DNA of 64,000 bases. Source: Casuarius casuarius (Eukaryota; Chordata; Aves; Casuariiformes; Casuariidae). Shown in pieces: positions 25,229 to 35,500 of the stretch. A program made the translations under genes and the position numbers. Each line of letters opens with the position of its first letter. Position 1 is the first letter of the stretch. The notes under the pieces were generated by a model. It ran no database searches, was not told where the DNA came from, and was given only the letters and a program-made list of their open reading frames with translations. The stretch spans positions 3,544,660 through 3,608,659 of the forward strand of contig PTFA01000091.1 in the NCBI GenBank assembly GCA_003342895.1, written 5' to 3'.

Positions 25229-27660
25229 AACAATGACTGTGATTAACCATGAGACTAAACAACAGAGTGGTGAATTCTCTCTTCTTTAGGGTGTTCAGCG
25301 CAAGAGTGTCCGTTTCCTATGTAGCAGTGAGGCAATACAGAGTAACTAGGTGAAATCCTTTGGTCTGCGATATACAGGAGGATGGAGTAGTTGACCTCAT
25401 TTGCCTTCAGGCCTTAAAAGGTCTGGAAGTATGCAGAACTGTACTTGAAAAAAAGTTAAAGTTTGCTCATAGAGGAAATCAGAGGACTCTTTTTCTTGGC
25501 AGAGTTCTTCAGCATGTCTCTCCCTGTTTCCCCCATAGCAAATGACTTCTTTCCTTGCACTGCGTCTCCTCTTAGGAAAGGTGTGCAGGTGCTTGATTGC
25601 ATACCCGCAGTGTCACCATGCAGACGCAGGGGTTGGGCAAGGTGAGCAAGCTCCCTGAAGCATGAAGAAAGGCTAAGAGCCACCAAGCACTGCTTGGTTC
25701 TGTGGACATTTGTGCACGGAATAAAATGTGCTCTGAGCACTGCCTGAGCAACAGTGTTATCATCACAGCTCATCCTCCCTTGGGGTGAGCAGTTCAGAGT
25801 CCATGTTCATTCAATCCTTGGCCACGTGGTGGCTGCCAATTGATGTCATCTTGGATTTGGACACTTGCCCACTAACAGTCAGGACTGAGAAAATAGATTT
25901 ATAATAGCATCTAATTCTCCAGAGGGAGTTTTTCCAATTCTCTCACTAGTAGGCTAGGTGTAATCACAGACTAATAAGCGCTGCCATCATCCAGCCATCT
26001 TCTAAGAGAGGTTGGATAGTAAGCAGAAATTGTGGAGTGAAATATTTTCCCTTTTAAAACTGCTTCTCCAACCTATTCACACGGCTTCATGTCTTGTCTG
26101 GTACTTTGTCAGAAACAAAATGCTAAACAGTGGCAAAACTGAATGAAGTTTAGAGGACTCATCTTCCATTGTCTCCTACAGTCTGTGCTGAAAGAACAGT
26201 AAAGAAAACTTAAACTGATCTTTTAATGCCTTTGAATGGTAGATGGACTAAATGATGCTTGAATTCCTGCTTTTTTTTTTTGAAAGGTTGAAGTTTACCA
26301 AGTGGCAGTAGCACAGTTCAGTTGCTTTTCATAAAATGTACTATTAGTTCGTTTGCCATCAAATATTTCATCACTCACCCCTGAAAATGTCAGGATTGCA
26401 CTCTCCCCACTCACAATTTATTTTCATGTTTGCCAACTTCAACTTTCTTCAGTGCTAAGAGTTGTTTTCCATATACTCCCTGCTGAGTAAGTGCCAATTC
26501 AGTCACAAAGATGTAATTTGGTTTTCTCACTAGTCAGAAGTTACAGAGTTGCTTGATTATAGGTTGCTTAAAAGTCAGTACTATGTCATGCATAGATTCA
26601 CTGATAGGTAGCACACAGGGATTTAGAAGACCCCTAAACTAAAGAAGCTTCTGATACTTATTTAACTCTGTAATGTCTCCGTTAGCAGAAAAGGAACAGG
26701 ATCCTGTACATTTTTTATGTCCTATAGACCTCACAGCTTTGGTAAAAATCCAGCTCCACTATTCTATCTCACTGCTCTGGTGACTGTGATTGAAAGCTCA
26801 GTGAAGGCANATAATCACAGATACATGAGGTTATGATGTTCAAGGTTAGGTTCACTGCTTTTTCCCGCCTCTTATGTTGCATGGCACAAATCTGGTGATT
26901 GAGTCAGAGCAGAGGAACAGGCAAGCAGGGCAGCATGGCTACATTAGCATTGCTCAGAGCAGAGTAAGTGCAAAAATTAGGTCAGGGCTGTACCCGTAAG
27001 ATCTAAGGAACCAGCAATAACCTGCAAAACAGTTAGCGCTGTGTATTCAGAGCTTGCAATGATTAGCTGTGCACAGTGCCTAGAAGACAACATTCGCAGA
27101 CTCCACTCGGGAGAGGACAGCAGTACCCCTGCACATTGTGAGCAGAGAACCGAACAGTATTTGTCAGTGTTATCACGGCTGAAAGCATCTGAAGGTACTG
27201 GGAAAGTGCAGATTTAAAACCCTGCGTAACAGTCAAACAAAAATCCTAGCCATCTTCTGCCTCTAATGCCTACGAAATATGCCTCGAGAATCAGAGCAAA
27301 CTGAAAATAGAGCCATGCTCATTCCAAGGGGTAGTGGTGTGGTTTACAGAGAGGCCAAGCCTAAAGCTCAGGTCCTGGGCTCTGTCCTAATGGGATCAAG
27401 AAAGAGGGCGGCAGCTATTCCAGAGCGACTGCCCTAAAGGCCCAAAGGACGAAGCACAAAGGAGCACTGATTTCCTCACACGGACTGATTCTGTACCAGG
27501 GCTGACCTAGATCTCCTGCAGGGCAGTCTGCACTATGAATGTTGCTAAATATGTTTCATCTTGTGTTCCCAAGCTCAATGTTAGCACTGAACTCTGTTCC
27601 ATGAGACTGCACTCTATGCTGCGTCTCAGGTCAAACAGGAAACACCCCACGGAAACTGTA

Positions 27661-27685
27661 TTTTTTTTTATATATATATATATGT
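27661..27685. repeat. T9 followed by (TA)n
   Basis: Poly-T followed by eight TA-type steps, in the ADRA1A intron. Confidence 0.9.
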
Positions 27686-30427
27686 ATTGCTGCAGACACG
27701 CAACAGCTGTGCTCTGTACATATATGCTCCCCCAGCACGTTTCACTCTGCTGCTTCCTTATGGAGAGTATCTTCTGTGGGAACAAATATGGGATCAAAGA
27801 ACTCTTGATTAGGAAATGCTTCTGGGTTTTGTACAACCAAATTCACATAACGAATGCAGAGCAGCAGTGCAGTTATGTTTTGGCAAGAACAGACATGGGG
27901 AATGGTGAAAGCTTGCATTTGCGAAGCCCCGTACCTTTACAAACATGCCTGTCCTAGGGCCTAGAATATTGTGGCTGTTTCTAGGGGAAAACAAGAATGA
28001 CTTTGTCTTTAAGTATCCCTGACCTGTAGTAAGCAGTCATAGAAAGAGGAGAGAGAGGTTAGTTGTCTTCACAAGGGCCTGAACTCAGAGCTCTGGAGCA
28101 CTCAGTAGGGTGTGGATGTTTCTCCAGACAAGGTGATGAGTGGAAAGGACAGACAACAGGAATGGGTCAAGCTGGGGATGATGCTCTGATTATCTGGATT
28201 TTTTCAGACCTAATTTCTGCTCTGTTTCATATTGTACCCACTTATAGTGGATGATATTTCTGGCAGAGAGCAAACGTCTCAAGCAACTATTGCTAGATTC
28301 ATTGTGTGCAGATTAAAAAAGCCAACAAAAACATCAGCAGGTAAACTGAGGTTTCGTTACCCCTGTAAATCTTGACTAAGATTTACAAGTCACTTGCACT
28401 GTCGGTGAAATTCCAGCTCCCATACTATAACTGCAGTGGAATGATCCTGGATCTTGCTGCTAGCATTTTAAAAATATTTGATATTCCTCCCCAAAGCCGA
28501 TCTCCCAGAGTCATGTTCTTACAACAGAATCTTAGCTTTCATTTAAAAAACAAAAATCTAGTGGTTCAGAGAATAGTTTGAAAAGCTCAGTCTAACTCAG
28601 CCTGTGTCACGATTCTGCCACTGCGTGATTGTCAGTCATGATTTTGGAATCCTTAGGGTTAGCAATACTGGAATTACCTTCTTTAGCAAAAGCTGAAAAC
28701 CTATCCCTTACGAATAAAAATTGAAGGCAAATCCTGAAATTTGCCAGGTGGGGTGGGGGAATCATTCATTACCTTTCAATCACTAACAAGTTCTAAATGG
28801 CACCATGATGTTTAAGAGTGAGTGGAAAATGACATTCCTCTCGGTTCATTTATTCCAGGAACTTGAAAGTGGTGACTGTACAAGGCAAGAACATTTTAAA
28901 GGCAAGGACATGCCTTCTCTCTGACAGGTAGTTCATTTAAGAAAGCTGTAGATACTGCATATGAATCATGAAACATAACACAACTGATTCTATAAATCTC
29001 TTGCTTACAATTTAAATGGCTATTAATAGCACCACTTTCTTCAGTTGCTTTGCTGGATTATGAGTCAGGGGGACACCATGTTTCAGGTCTTCAGGAATGT
29101 ATTGAATCAAGAGTCAGATAATCTTGAAAAGAGCAAGTGACCATCAAGCTATACCTAGGGAATGGTACATTTTTTCCTGGTAGCAAAAAGCAGATGGGTC
29201 CTTGAAGCACAGCCTTTGGGAAATCAGCCACGATAGTCTAGCCAGAAATCAGCCGTCCATGGTCCCAGCATTGCAGAATAAAGGAGGAGAGGTCAATCAT
29301 GCCTTAAGCAGTATGATTAAGGTAGATGAATTTCTGTACCTGAGAGCAGATAGGCTGAAATTTTTCCATCACATCTAGCCACCTTTGACTTTAATCTTTG
29401 ACTTGGCCTTTAACTTAAGCACCCCAAAACAAATTTCCCATTTACAAATGAGTAGACTGTGTGTGCACTCATGTCCCTGGAGCCCAAGCAAAGCACTATA
29501 ACCAAATCAGCCACCTCATTAAAGCATACAGCAAGTTGTGATACATCAAACAACACAAGCCTAACAGGAAAACACAGGGTGTCTGTTCCTGTCACTACTC
29601 CCTACCTTGTGACATCTCGAGACATTGCATCAATAGCAGAGACAGAAAAATGCATTGTACTTTTCTGGTTCACCTCTACTGACAGTCGAGAGTTATCCTC
29701 CTTGTAGCCAGTGAAAGCGCAACAACAGAAAATTACTAGAAACCAGCTGCAGACTGGCACGTAGATGGGATTAGAGGATTCCCTTGACAGTGTTTGTGCC
29801 AGTTCACAAGCCTAATTTACTACTCTACTACAAATATAAATACCCCCCAGAGTATCCTTTTCTCTGCTGTCTTCATTATGAGAATGATTGACAAATGCTA
29901 AATGCCTCCCTTGTCTTTGCCTAGTTTAGCATTCTGGATTGTATGTTCTCCCTCAGCCTCCTGGCTCAGATCTGCCCTTTCTTCTTCTTTCTGGGTCTGA
30001 AGGCACCAGTTACTACCAGATAAATTTCACCTAGCTTTCCACAGGAAGCAGTCTGTTTGTTTCTAAGGATTTATTAAGGTGAGCCATCAATCCTAACTTA
30101 GCACCATTCTTGTCATTAACCAAGCCTCTTTTTCTTTTCCCCATCAGTTGTGTGTGTGATCCCCCTGAAGCAGTCTTTCAGGATGACCACTAAGTACTGT
30201 CATCTATGCTGGTGAGAAGGAAGCTTCTGAAATATGCTGTAAGTAGCCTTCAGCATCTTCCAGTTCCAGGGAAAGATCTGCTCTGTCAATTGTAACCTCA
30301 TCTACCTTGAAAACTGGTCCCATGATTGCAGAAATGGACTGAACTTCCAGACACTTATAGCTTTGAGTATCTATCTCTGTACTTGTCCACCTGTCTATTT
30401 ATCCCCCTTTCCAGCAATTGCAAGAAG

Positions 30428-30448
30428 AAAACAAACAAACAAACAAAA
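30428..30448. repeat. (CAAA)n simple repeat
   Basis: About four CAAA units, next to the GC-rich block at 30480. Confidence 0.85.
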
Positions 30449-30479
30449 ATAGAGTGGAAGAAACATGGTGTGTAGTGGC

Positions 30480-30940
30480 TGTCATTCCAGCACTGCCGAG
30501 TGTCAGGGCCCTGAGTGCACTAACAGGCCTTAATTGCCCCGACCAGCCTCACCTGGGGCCTCCACCCATGCAGCCTCCACCCATGGCCAGGGGGGCTGCA
30601 TATAAGGTCAGGCTCTTCTCCTTAACCTGTTTTGGTCTGTACTGAGGGTAGGCTTGTCCTCTGCAGATATGTTGCTTTGCATTTGTCTGGTGATCGCTGA
30701 ACCTGCTGTAGCTGCTACCTTTGCTTGCCTTGCTCAGGTATTGCAAGACTACACCCTTTTAGCAAGGGCATGGCTGCTGCCTGTGCTGTTGTCACCCCTG
30801 GACTGTCATCACCCCTGGACTGTCCTCCCTTGTGCAGCAGCCCTGCTTTTGCTCCTTGTTGATGTGGTGATTTCTCTAGGAGCCAGTTCTGACTTTAGCA
30901 GAATGTCAAACCCCTCTGAAGGGAAGCAGGTTTTCATTTT
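30480..30940 (+). mobile_element. Candidate LTR-like or other retroelement block with a TATA box (unclassified)
   Basis: Inside the intron the base composition turns clearly GC-richer than its surroundings, with C-rich blocks and a TATAAG box at 30601-30606 after 'gggggctgca'. It carries two internal short direct duplications (period 15 at 30558-30585, and period 17 at 30792-30824). A (CAAA)n tract lies just upstream at 30428. The TATA box and composition fit a solo LTR or similar promoter-bearing repeat. I could not define terminal TG...CA ends or a target-site duplication, so the class is open. Confidence 0.35.
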
Positions 30941-31629
30941 ATAACTGAGTTGAAAAAGGTGTGGTGATAAGGTTCTGGCTAATGCAGTAAAACTGAAATG
31001 CAGCTCTGTTGCCTGCCAGTCCTACTAGCTAGACTGTCTAGAGAGAAACTCAGATTTAATAAGGAGACTGTGAAGACTGCATATCAAGTTGGGACATATG
31101 TGACAGAACTTTCCAAGTCAAAGCCCAAATAACTTACGAAGACATGTTGAGTTCAAAGTTTTTACAGGAAAACCTATAGATGAAGAGTGGATCTGCAACT
31201 TTAAAAAGAGATTGCATTCAGAAATGAAAACCTGGCTTCTTCCAGGGTAAATCAGCTGTTTTGACACTTTCATTCTATAGAAAGTTTGTGACGGTTGGGT
31301 TTATGCTCCAGGTTGCAATGAAGAACAAATCCTAAAGCCTCTTTTCTTTTCATGCAGCAGGATTATCATTCTCTGGCTCACTCCATGAACAACATCAAAG
31401 CCAAGTGAAAAGAAGGTGTATAGGGCTGAAAATCTTTGTCAGCTATTGTGTGGATAAAGCATTTGGATAAATCCTTTGTCTGGAATGAAAACTCCATCAA
31501 TCAGAGAAGGTAAGAAAAGCATTATTACCCACATAGATTGCAAACCAGCCCTCCAACTGTGAACTGCACAACTCCCATTAATTTCAGCAGTAGAATGAGG
31601 AATGCTCTGCACAGCTGAAAAAAGTAGAT

Positions 31630-31775
31630 TTCTGCCACTGTCCTGCTGTGTGACTGTGGCCAAATGGCTTCCCCTCGTTGTGCCTGACTTCACCTATCTG
31701 CAGGATAGATCTGAAAATGCTTACTCTCTCTTTGAAAGTAGTCTGTATTGTATAGATGTAGAGCGCCATGTTAAA
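31630..31775 (+). mobile_element. MIR/CORE-SINE-like remnant in the ADRA1A intron
   Basis: It reads 'ctgctgtgtgactgtggccaa', 'cttcccctcgttgtgcctgacttcacctatctgcaggat', then 'ttactctctctttgaaag' and 'gtagagcgccatg'. This is the element order 'ctgtgtgaccttggcaagtc / ctctgtgcctcagtt..catctgtaaa / cctttgtaaagcg'. Antisense to ADRA1A. Confidence 0.6.
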
Positions 31776-33059
31776 ACATCTCTGGGTGAGTCCCTGAGGG
31801 GGAGGGAGGGACAGTCTACATCAGGCTGTTTCCTTATTTTTTCAAAGACATGGTTCTTCATGCTACTTTTCTATTTAATAGTTTTTGTCTTTAAACAAAA
31901 CTAACAAACATGTTTTGAAAAGACTTATTTTATGCTTTAAAAATAACACAATAACCCCACAAAGATAGGGAAACTAACCTCAGAAAGCTTCCTTATATGG
32001 GATCAAAGAAAGATGCAAAGTGAGCCTTGAATCCAGAAAGTTTCTTAAATCCAAAGCAAATTAATTAATAACAGCTCTCTGTGGGCAACCACATTTGCAG
32101 ATGAAAAGTGTGTTTAATGTGTTCTTGCAAACCCTTTTTGGATATGTTTTAGACATCTTGGCAACCAACATTCCAACATGCTGACATCCTGGACAGCATG
32201 AGCCAGGCCTGTCAGGGCTCCCCCTTACAAAACATCTACATCTCTCACTCCAGCACTTCTCAGTATTGACCAACAGAAAAGATCCTGTAGGGTTTTTTCC
32301 ATGTGGCAATGTTAGTGGCAGGATTTCATGAAACAACATGATAATCTTGATAAATCTAACATCAGTAAACTGAAAAAGAACAGCCTTTTTTTTAAAAAAA
32401 AAAAACTCAGTCTTTTTTTTAATATCTAGGTAACCCTTTTTTCTTAATTCTACAGACTGGTCCTTACTAGCTAAAACTTTTACATAATCTTACTTCATTT
32501 TCCTACAGAGCACAAGCCTTTTTGGTAAGAAAAGCTATTGAAATTGGGTTTGTGATTGAAAATCACAGATTTTAAGCTATTAGATTCCAGGCTTTAAAAA
32601 AATCGTATTTAGTACAACTGTCACAATGCAGACTTTAGTGTGATATGCCAATTACTACATGCTAAGAGAGAGGTATAAAATCAGTATTCTGCTTTTAAAT
32701 TCTGAAATCACATCAAAGGTGAATTAGCAAGGCTTTATATTTTGAATGGTAGCAAAAACCAAACCCCAGACATTCCTTCCCTTTGGGTTTAAAACTGATA
32801 AATAAATATTCATATTCAGTATGATGGGTGAAATGGCAGCCTGTGTTTGGCCAGTGAGTTCAGTGGCATTTCATGTAAGATAGGAATGAGGAAGTACAAA
32901 ATTAGTTTGAAGGATCTTCACGGCTGTCTTCTGACTGGTCATATGATAAATTAAAAATACAACATTCATCTTGTTTGGAGCTGAGAGAGGGATATTACAG
33001 TACAGTATCTCACAGTGAAACTTCCTGGTATGAAGCTGATTTTCCCTCACAGTGGGAAT

Positions 33060-33100
33060 TATTAGGTGCTGAGCACTTTGGGAAATCTGGCCCTGAGTTT
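33060..33100 (+). repeat. Short ancient repeat fragment in the ADRA1A intron
   Basis: 'ggtgctgagcactttgggaaatctggccctgag' closely follows the reptile repeat word 'aggtgctgagcactttgaaaatctggccc'. Only this part survives. Confidence 0.45.
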
Positions 33101-33542
33101 GTAAACAGCTACTTTGACCTTGAAAATATTATATCTTGACCTTTTACACATTTTTATCAGCTGAAGAACCGGCCACAAACTTGGATACAAACACGCACTC
33201 CTAAAGATATCATTCCTATAGTAGAGCTGGTCAGAGGTAACAGTTCTAGTTTTGAAAGAGTACTTTCTGTATGGAAAAAGGTTACTTAATCTTCTGAAAA
33301 TGAAAAGGATTATGCTTTAATCCTCAAAAGGATTATGATCAGGGATGCTTTATTTGATTTGAGACTTTCTCAGTTTTTTCATTCACCAGTTTGTAATGGT
33401 GAATGTTCTGATTTTGACAGCTTTCCAATAGAGAAATTATTCCCTCAGAGCTTTTTTGATCAGCTCTATTGTATACAGGCACAAACGTGGCCCTCCCTCC
33501 AGAGAAGGTGCTGTAAGAGGCAGGGGGTTTTGCTTTACTTAC

Positions 33543-34425
33543 CAATAGGCATTACTACAAAAAATGGAAGCCAGCACAAAACGAAGCATCCCACAACTAT
33601 TCCCAGGGTCTTGGCAGCTTTCTTTTCCCTGGAGAATTTGAGGAGACGCACTGAGAAATGATGTTTGCTCTTGGAGTTAGATGCAGATCTGCTTGCTTCA
33701 GGAGCATTTTTACGATGGATCCGTAGAGTCACTTCTTCAGAACGAGATTTCTCAGTCTTCAGGCCAGAAGTCAGGCCTTTGTTTTCCCTTTTGGCCACTA
33801 CATACACACGGCAGTACATCACCAAGATAATAGTCAAGGGGAGGTAGAAGGAGCCTAGAGCAGAGAACAGCACATAGCCAGGCTCTTCAGTGATTTGACA
33901 GATGGTCTCATCTTCTGGTGCTGGTTCCTTCCAGCCAAAAAGAGGTCCAATTGATATCACCACAGACAATGCCCAAACACAAAATAAAGCCAGGAGGCCT
34001 CTCTTCTCTGTCACTATACTTGGGTATCTCAGTGGGTAACTCACCCCGATGTATCTGTCTATCGAGATGATGCAGAGGCTCATAATGGAAGCAGTGCAGC
34101 AAAGGACATCAACAGCTGCCCAGATGTTGCAGAAGATTCTCCCAAAGGCCCAGTAGCCCAAAATCTCCATGGTAGCTGAGAAGGGCAGGACAGTGGAAGT
34201 CAAGAGGAGGTCAGCTACAGCCAGGTTGATTATATAATAGTGGGTAACACTCTGAAGATGTCTGTGGCAGGCTACGGAGAGGATAACCAGAATGTTACCC
34301 AGGACCCCAAAAATAATCAGCCCCCCTAGAATAATGCCTAGTAAAATGGCCTTTGAAATGTTCACAGGCCCCACAGAGTGGGTGCAGTTGGAGCAATCAG
34401 ATGAATTTCCAGGGAGGAAAACCAT
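33543..34425 (-). CDS. ADRA1A: Alpha-1A adrenergic receptor, coding exon 1 (residues 1-294 and first base of codon 295)
   Basis: This exon encodes the first six helices of the Gq-coupled plasma-membrane receptor for noradrenaline and adrenaline, which acts through phospholipase C and calcium. The N-terminus carries N-glycosylation sequons at N7, N13 and N22. Helices lie near 26-51, 62-88, 99-121, 143-164, 182-205 and 274-294 onward. Visible family residues are N44 (1.50), D72 (2.50), D106 (amine-binding, 3.32), the C99-C176 disulfide pair, D123-R124-Y125, the catechol serines S188 and S192, and C284-W285-x-P287 followed by F288-F289. The third loop keeps the basic [10 protein letters not shown] run. 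The start was chosen at 34425 because it matches the MVFL start of mammalian ADRA1A and has a strong Kozak context (A at -3, G at +4); the in-frame extension upstream begins with TTG, not ATG, and meets a TGA at 34467-34465. The exon ends G|GTAAGT. ADRA1B and ADRA1D are unlikely, since the N-terminus and loops follow ADRA1A closely. Confidence 0.97.
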
Positions 34426-34448
34426 GGTGTGTGGCTGATAATGTTCAT
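34362..34448 (-). promoter_or_regulatory. Upstream ORF overlapping the ADRA1A start codon
   Basis: An ATG at 34448-34446 lies 23 nt upstream of the receptor ATG in a different frame. It runs 28 codons across the receptor start to a TGA at 34364-34362. Its context is weak (T at -3, A at +4), while the receptor ATG is strong. Leaky scanning would therefore be expected, with this uORF lowering receptor translation modestly. Whether the transcript actually includes this ATG depends on the unmapped transcription start. Confidence 0.55.
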
Positions 34449-35500
34449 GCAAAGCTGGTGTATTTCACTCCCTTTTCTGGTAAAAAGAGTGGTGAGATCA
34501 GTTTTCAGAAGGTCCTACAGGCAACATTTGCCTGGCTTTGCTGGGAAAAAAGTTTAAGAATATCTTAGAAGTGCAGCACCAGGAACAATTTGGAAATATT
34601 AGAAAACCCACCTTTCTCCCTAAGTTTTATCATTCCCCTAGTTAATAGCACAGCTACCATTTCACATTCAAATTTAACTCCTCCTGCATTTTCTTGGGAT
34701 GCAGAAGTGAGGCTACATAAAATTGAGGCTATTTCTTATACTTTCCAGGATAACTTGACAAGGAGTTTTGGAATTGCAGGTAAAAGTCATTTCTGCCTTT
34801 TTGGGAAGATTCAATATTTAAATAATATAAATATTCCAAAGTATCTTGAATTTAGGTTTCTTGTGGGGGAAGTCAATGATGCTTTTATTGCCTTGTGTTA
34901 GTCCTGATTCTTCCTTACAATCGGCTTAGCAGAAACCTGGCAGGGTTTGGCCAAGGCTGCTGATGCTGTGTCTGCTCAGCACTGTCATTTGAGATACTTG
35001 CTTGAGACATCTGCCACTGCAGGTCTTTGGGGTCTGAAGTGCCAGTCAAAGCCTCTGCATGCTGTGGAGCAATTGCAACTTGAGCTCCTGGACTCGGAAT
35101 CGAAGTTCATTTACTTCAGCTTCTGGTTAGCACCAAAGGGGAGAGTGAAGTTTGCCATGTCACAGACGTGCTGTTGTGCTCTTTTCAGATCGGCACCCCC
35201 TAAAGGAGACACAAAAGACACACACAGTATGATTCCCAGGAGCAATGTTCACTTACTGCTGTGGTTCCCATATAAGAATAGAGTGGGAAGCTATTTTAGG
35301 GAGCCTTCCCCAGGCTGCCTCCAGCCACTGGAACCAACCTTTTCCAACCTCGCGTTGTTTAACAACAACTAAGAGACCAACATGAATTTTGTTGCCTGAA
35401 TTTTCTTTCCATGTTCTCAGCAGCAATCTGTTTTCCTTTAGGGATAACAATCAATCCTAATTATCAGTTCACCTGCAGAGACCAGTTCTGGAAGAGACAG
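34449..35500 (-). promoter_or_regulatory. ADRA1A: ADRA1A 5' UTR and proximal promoter region (boundaries unknown)
   Basis: This is the sequence directly upstream of the receptor start on the minus strand. I see no convincing TATA box at a sensible distance and no CpG-rich island. An AT-rich patch at about 34810-34840 contains TATA-like words but gives no defined start site. The family's promoters are generally TATA-less, so this fits, but the transcription start cannot be placed from sequence. An in-frame TGA at 34467-34465 bounds any N-terminal extension. Confidence 0.4.

Larger units (their letters stand above)
20812..33542 (-). other. ADRA1A: ADRA1A intron (12,731 bp, phase 1)
   Basis: The donor at 33542 reads G|GTAAGT on the minus strand. 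The acceptor at 20813-20812 is preceded by a pyrimidine-rich tract ending ttttag. One large intron after helix 6 is the known arrangement of alpha-1 adrenergic receptor genes. Inside it I see an MIR-like remnant at 31630-31775, another possible one near 24795-24860, a short old repeat fragment at 24490-24545, poly-T/poly-G tracts at 24215-24240 and 25212-25228, a TA repeat at 27661-27685, and a GC-rich block with a TATA box at 30480-30940. No other exon was recognised. Open frames within it are short and lack family signatures. Confidence 0.93.

Noticed and set aside
27535..27957. 140-codon open frame on the plus strand in the intron
   Set aside because: It crosses a poly-T/TA tract, is antisense to the gene, and has no recognisable motif or splice support.
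30654..30944. 96-codon hydrophobic open frame in the GC-rich block
   Set aside because: Leu/Ala-rich translation reflects the CT-rich composition and the duplicated units; no signature is seen.
34426..34452. Possible nine-residue N-terminal extension of ADRA1A
   Set aside because: It would begin at TTG, not ATG, and the conserved start at 34425 has a strong Kozak context.
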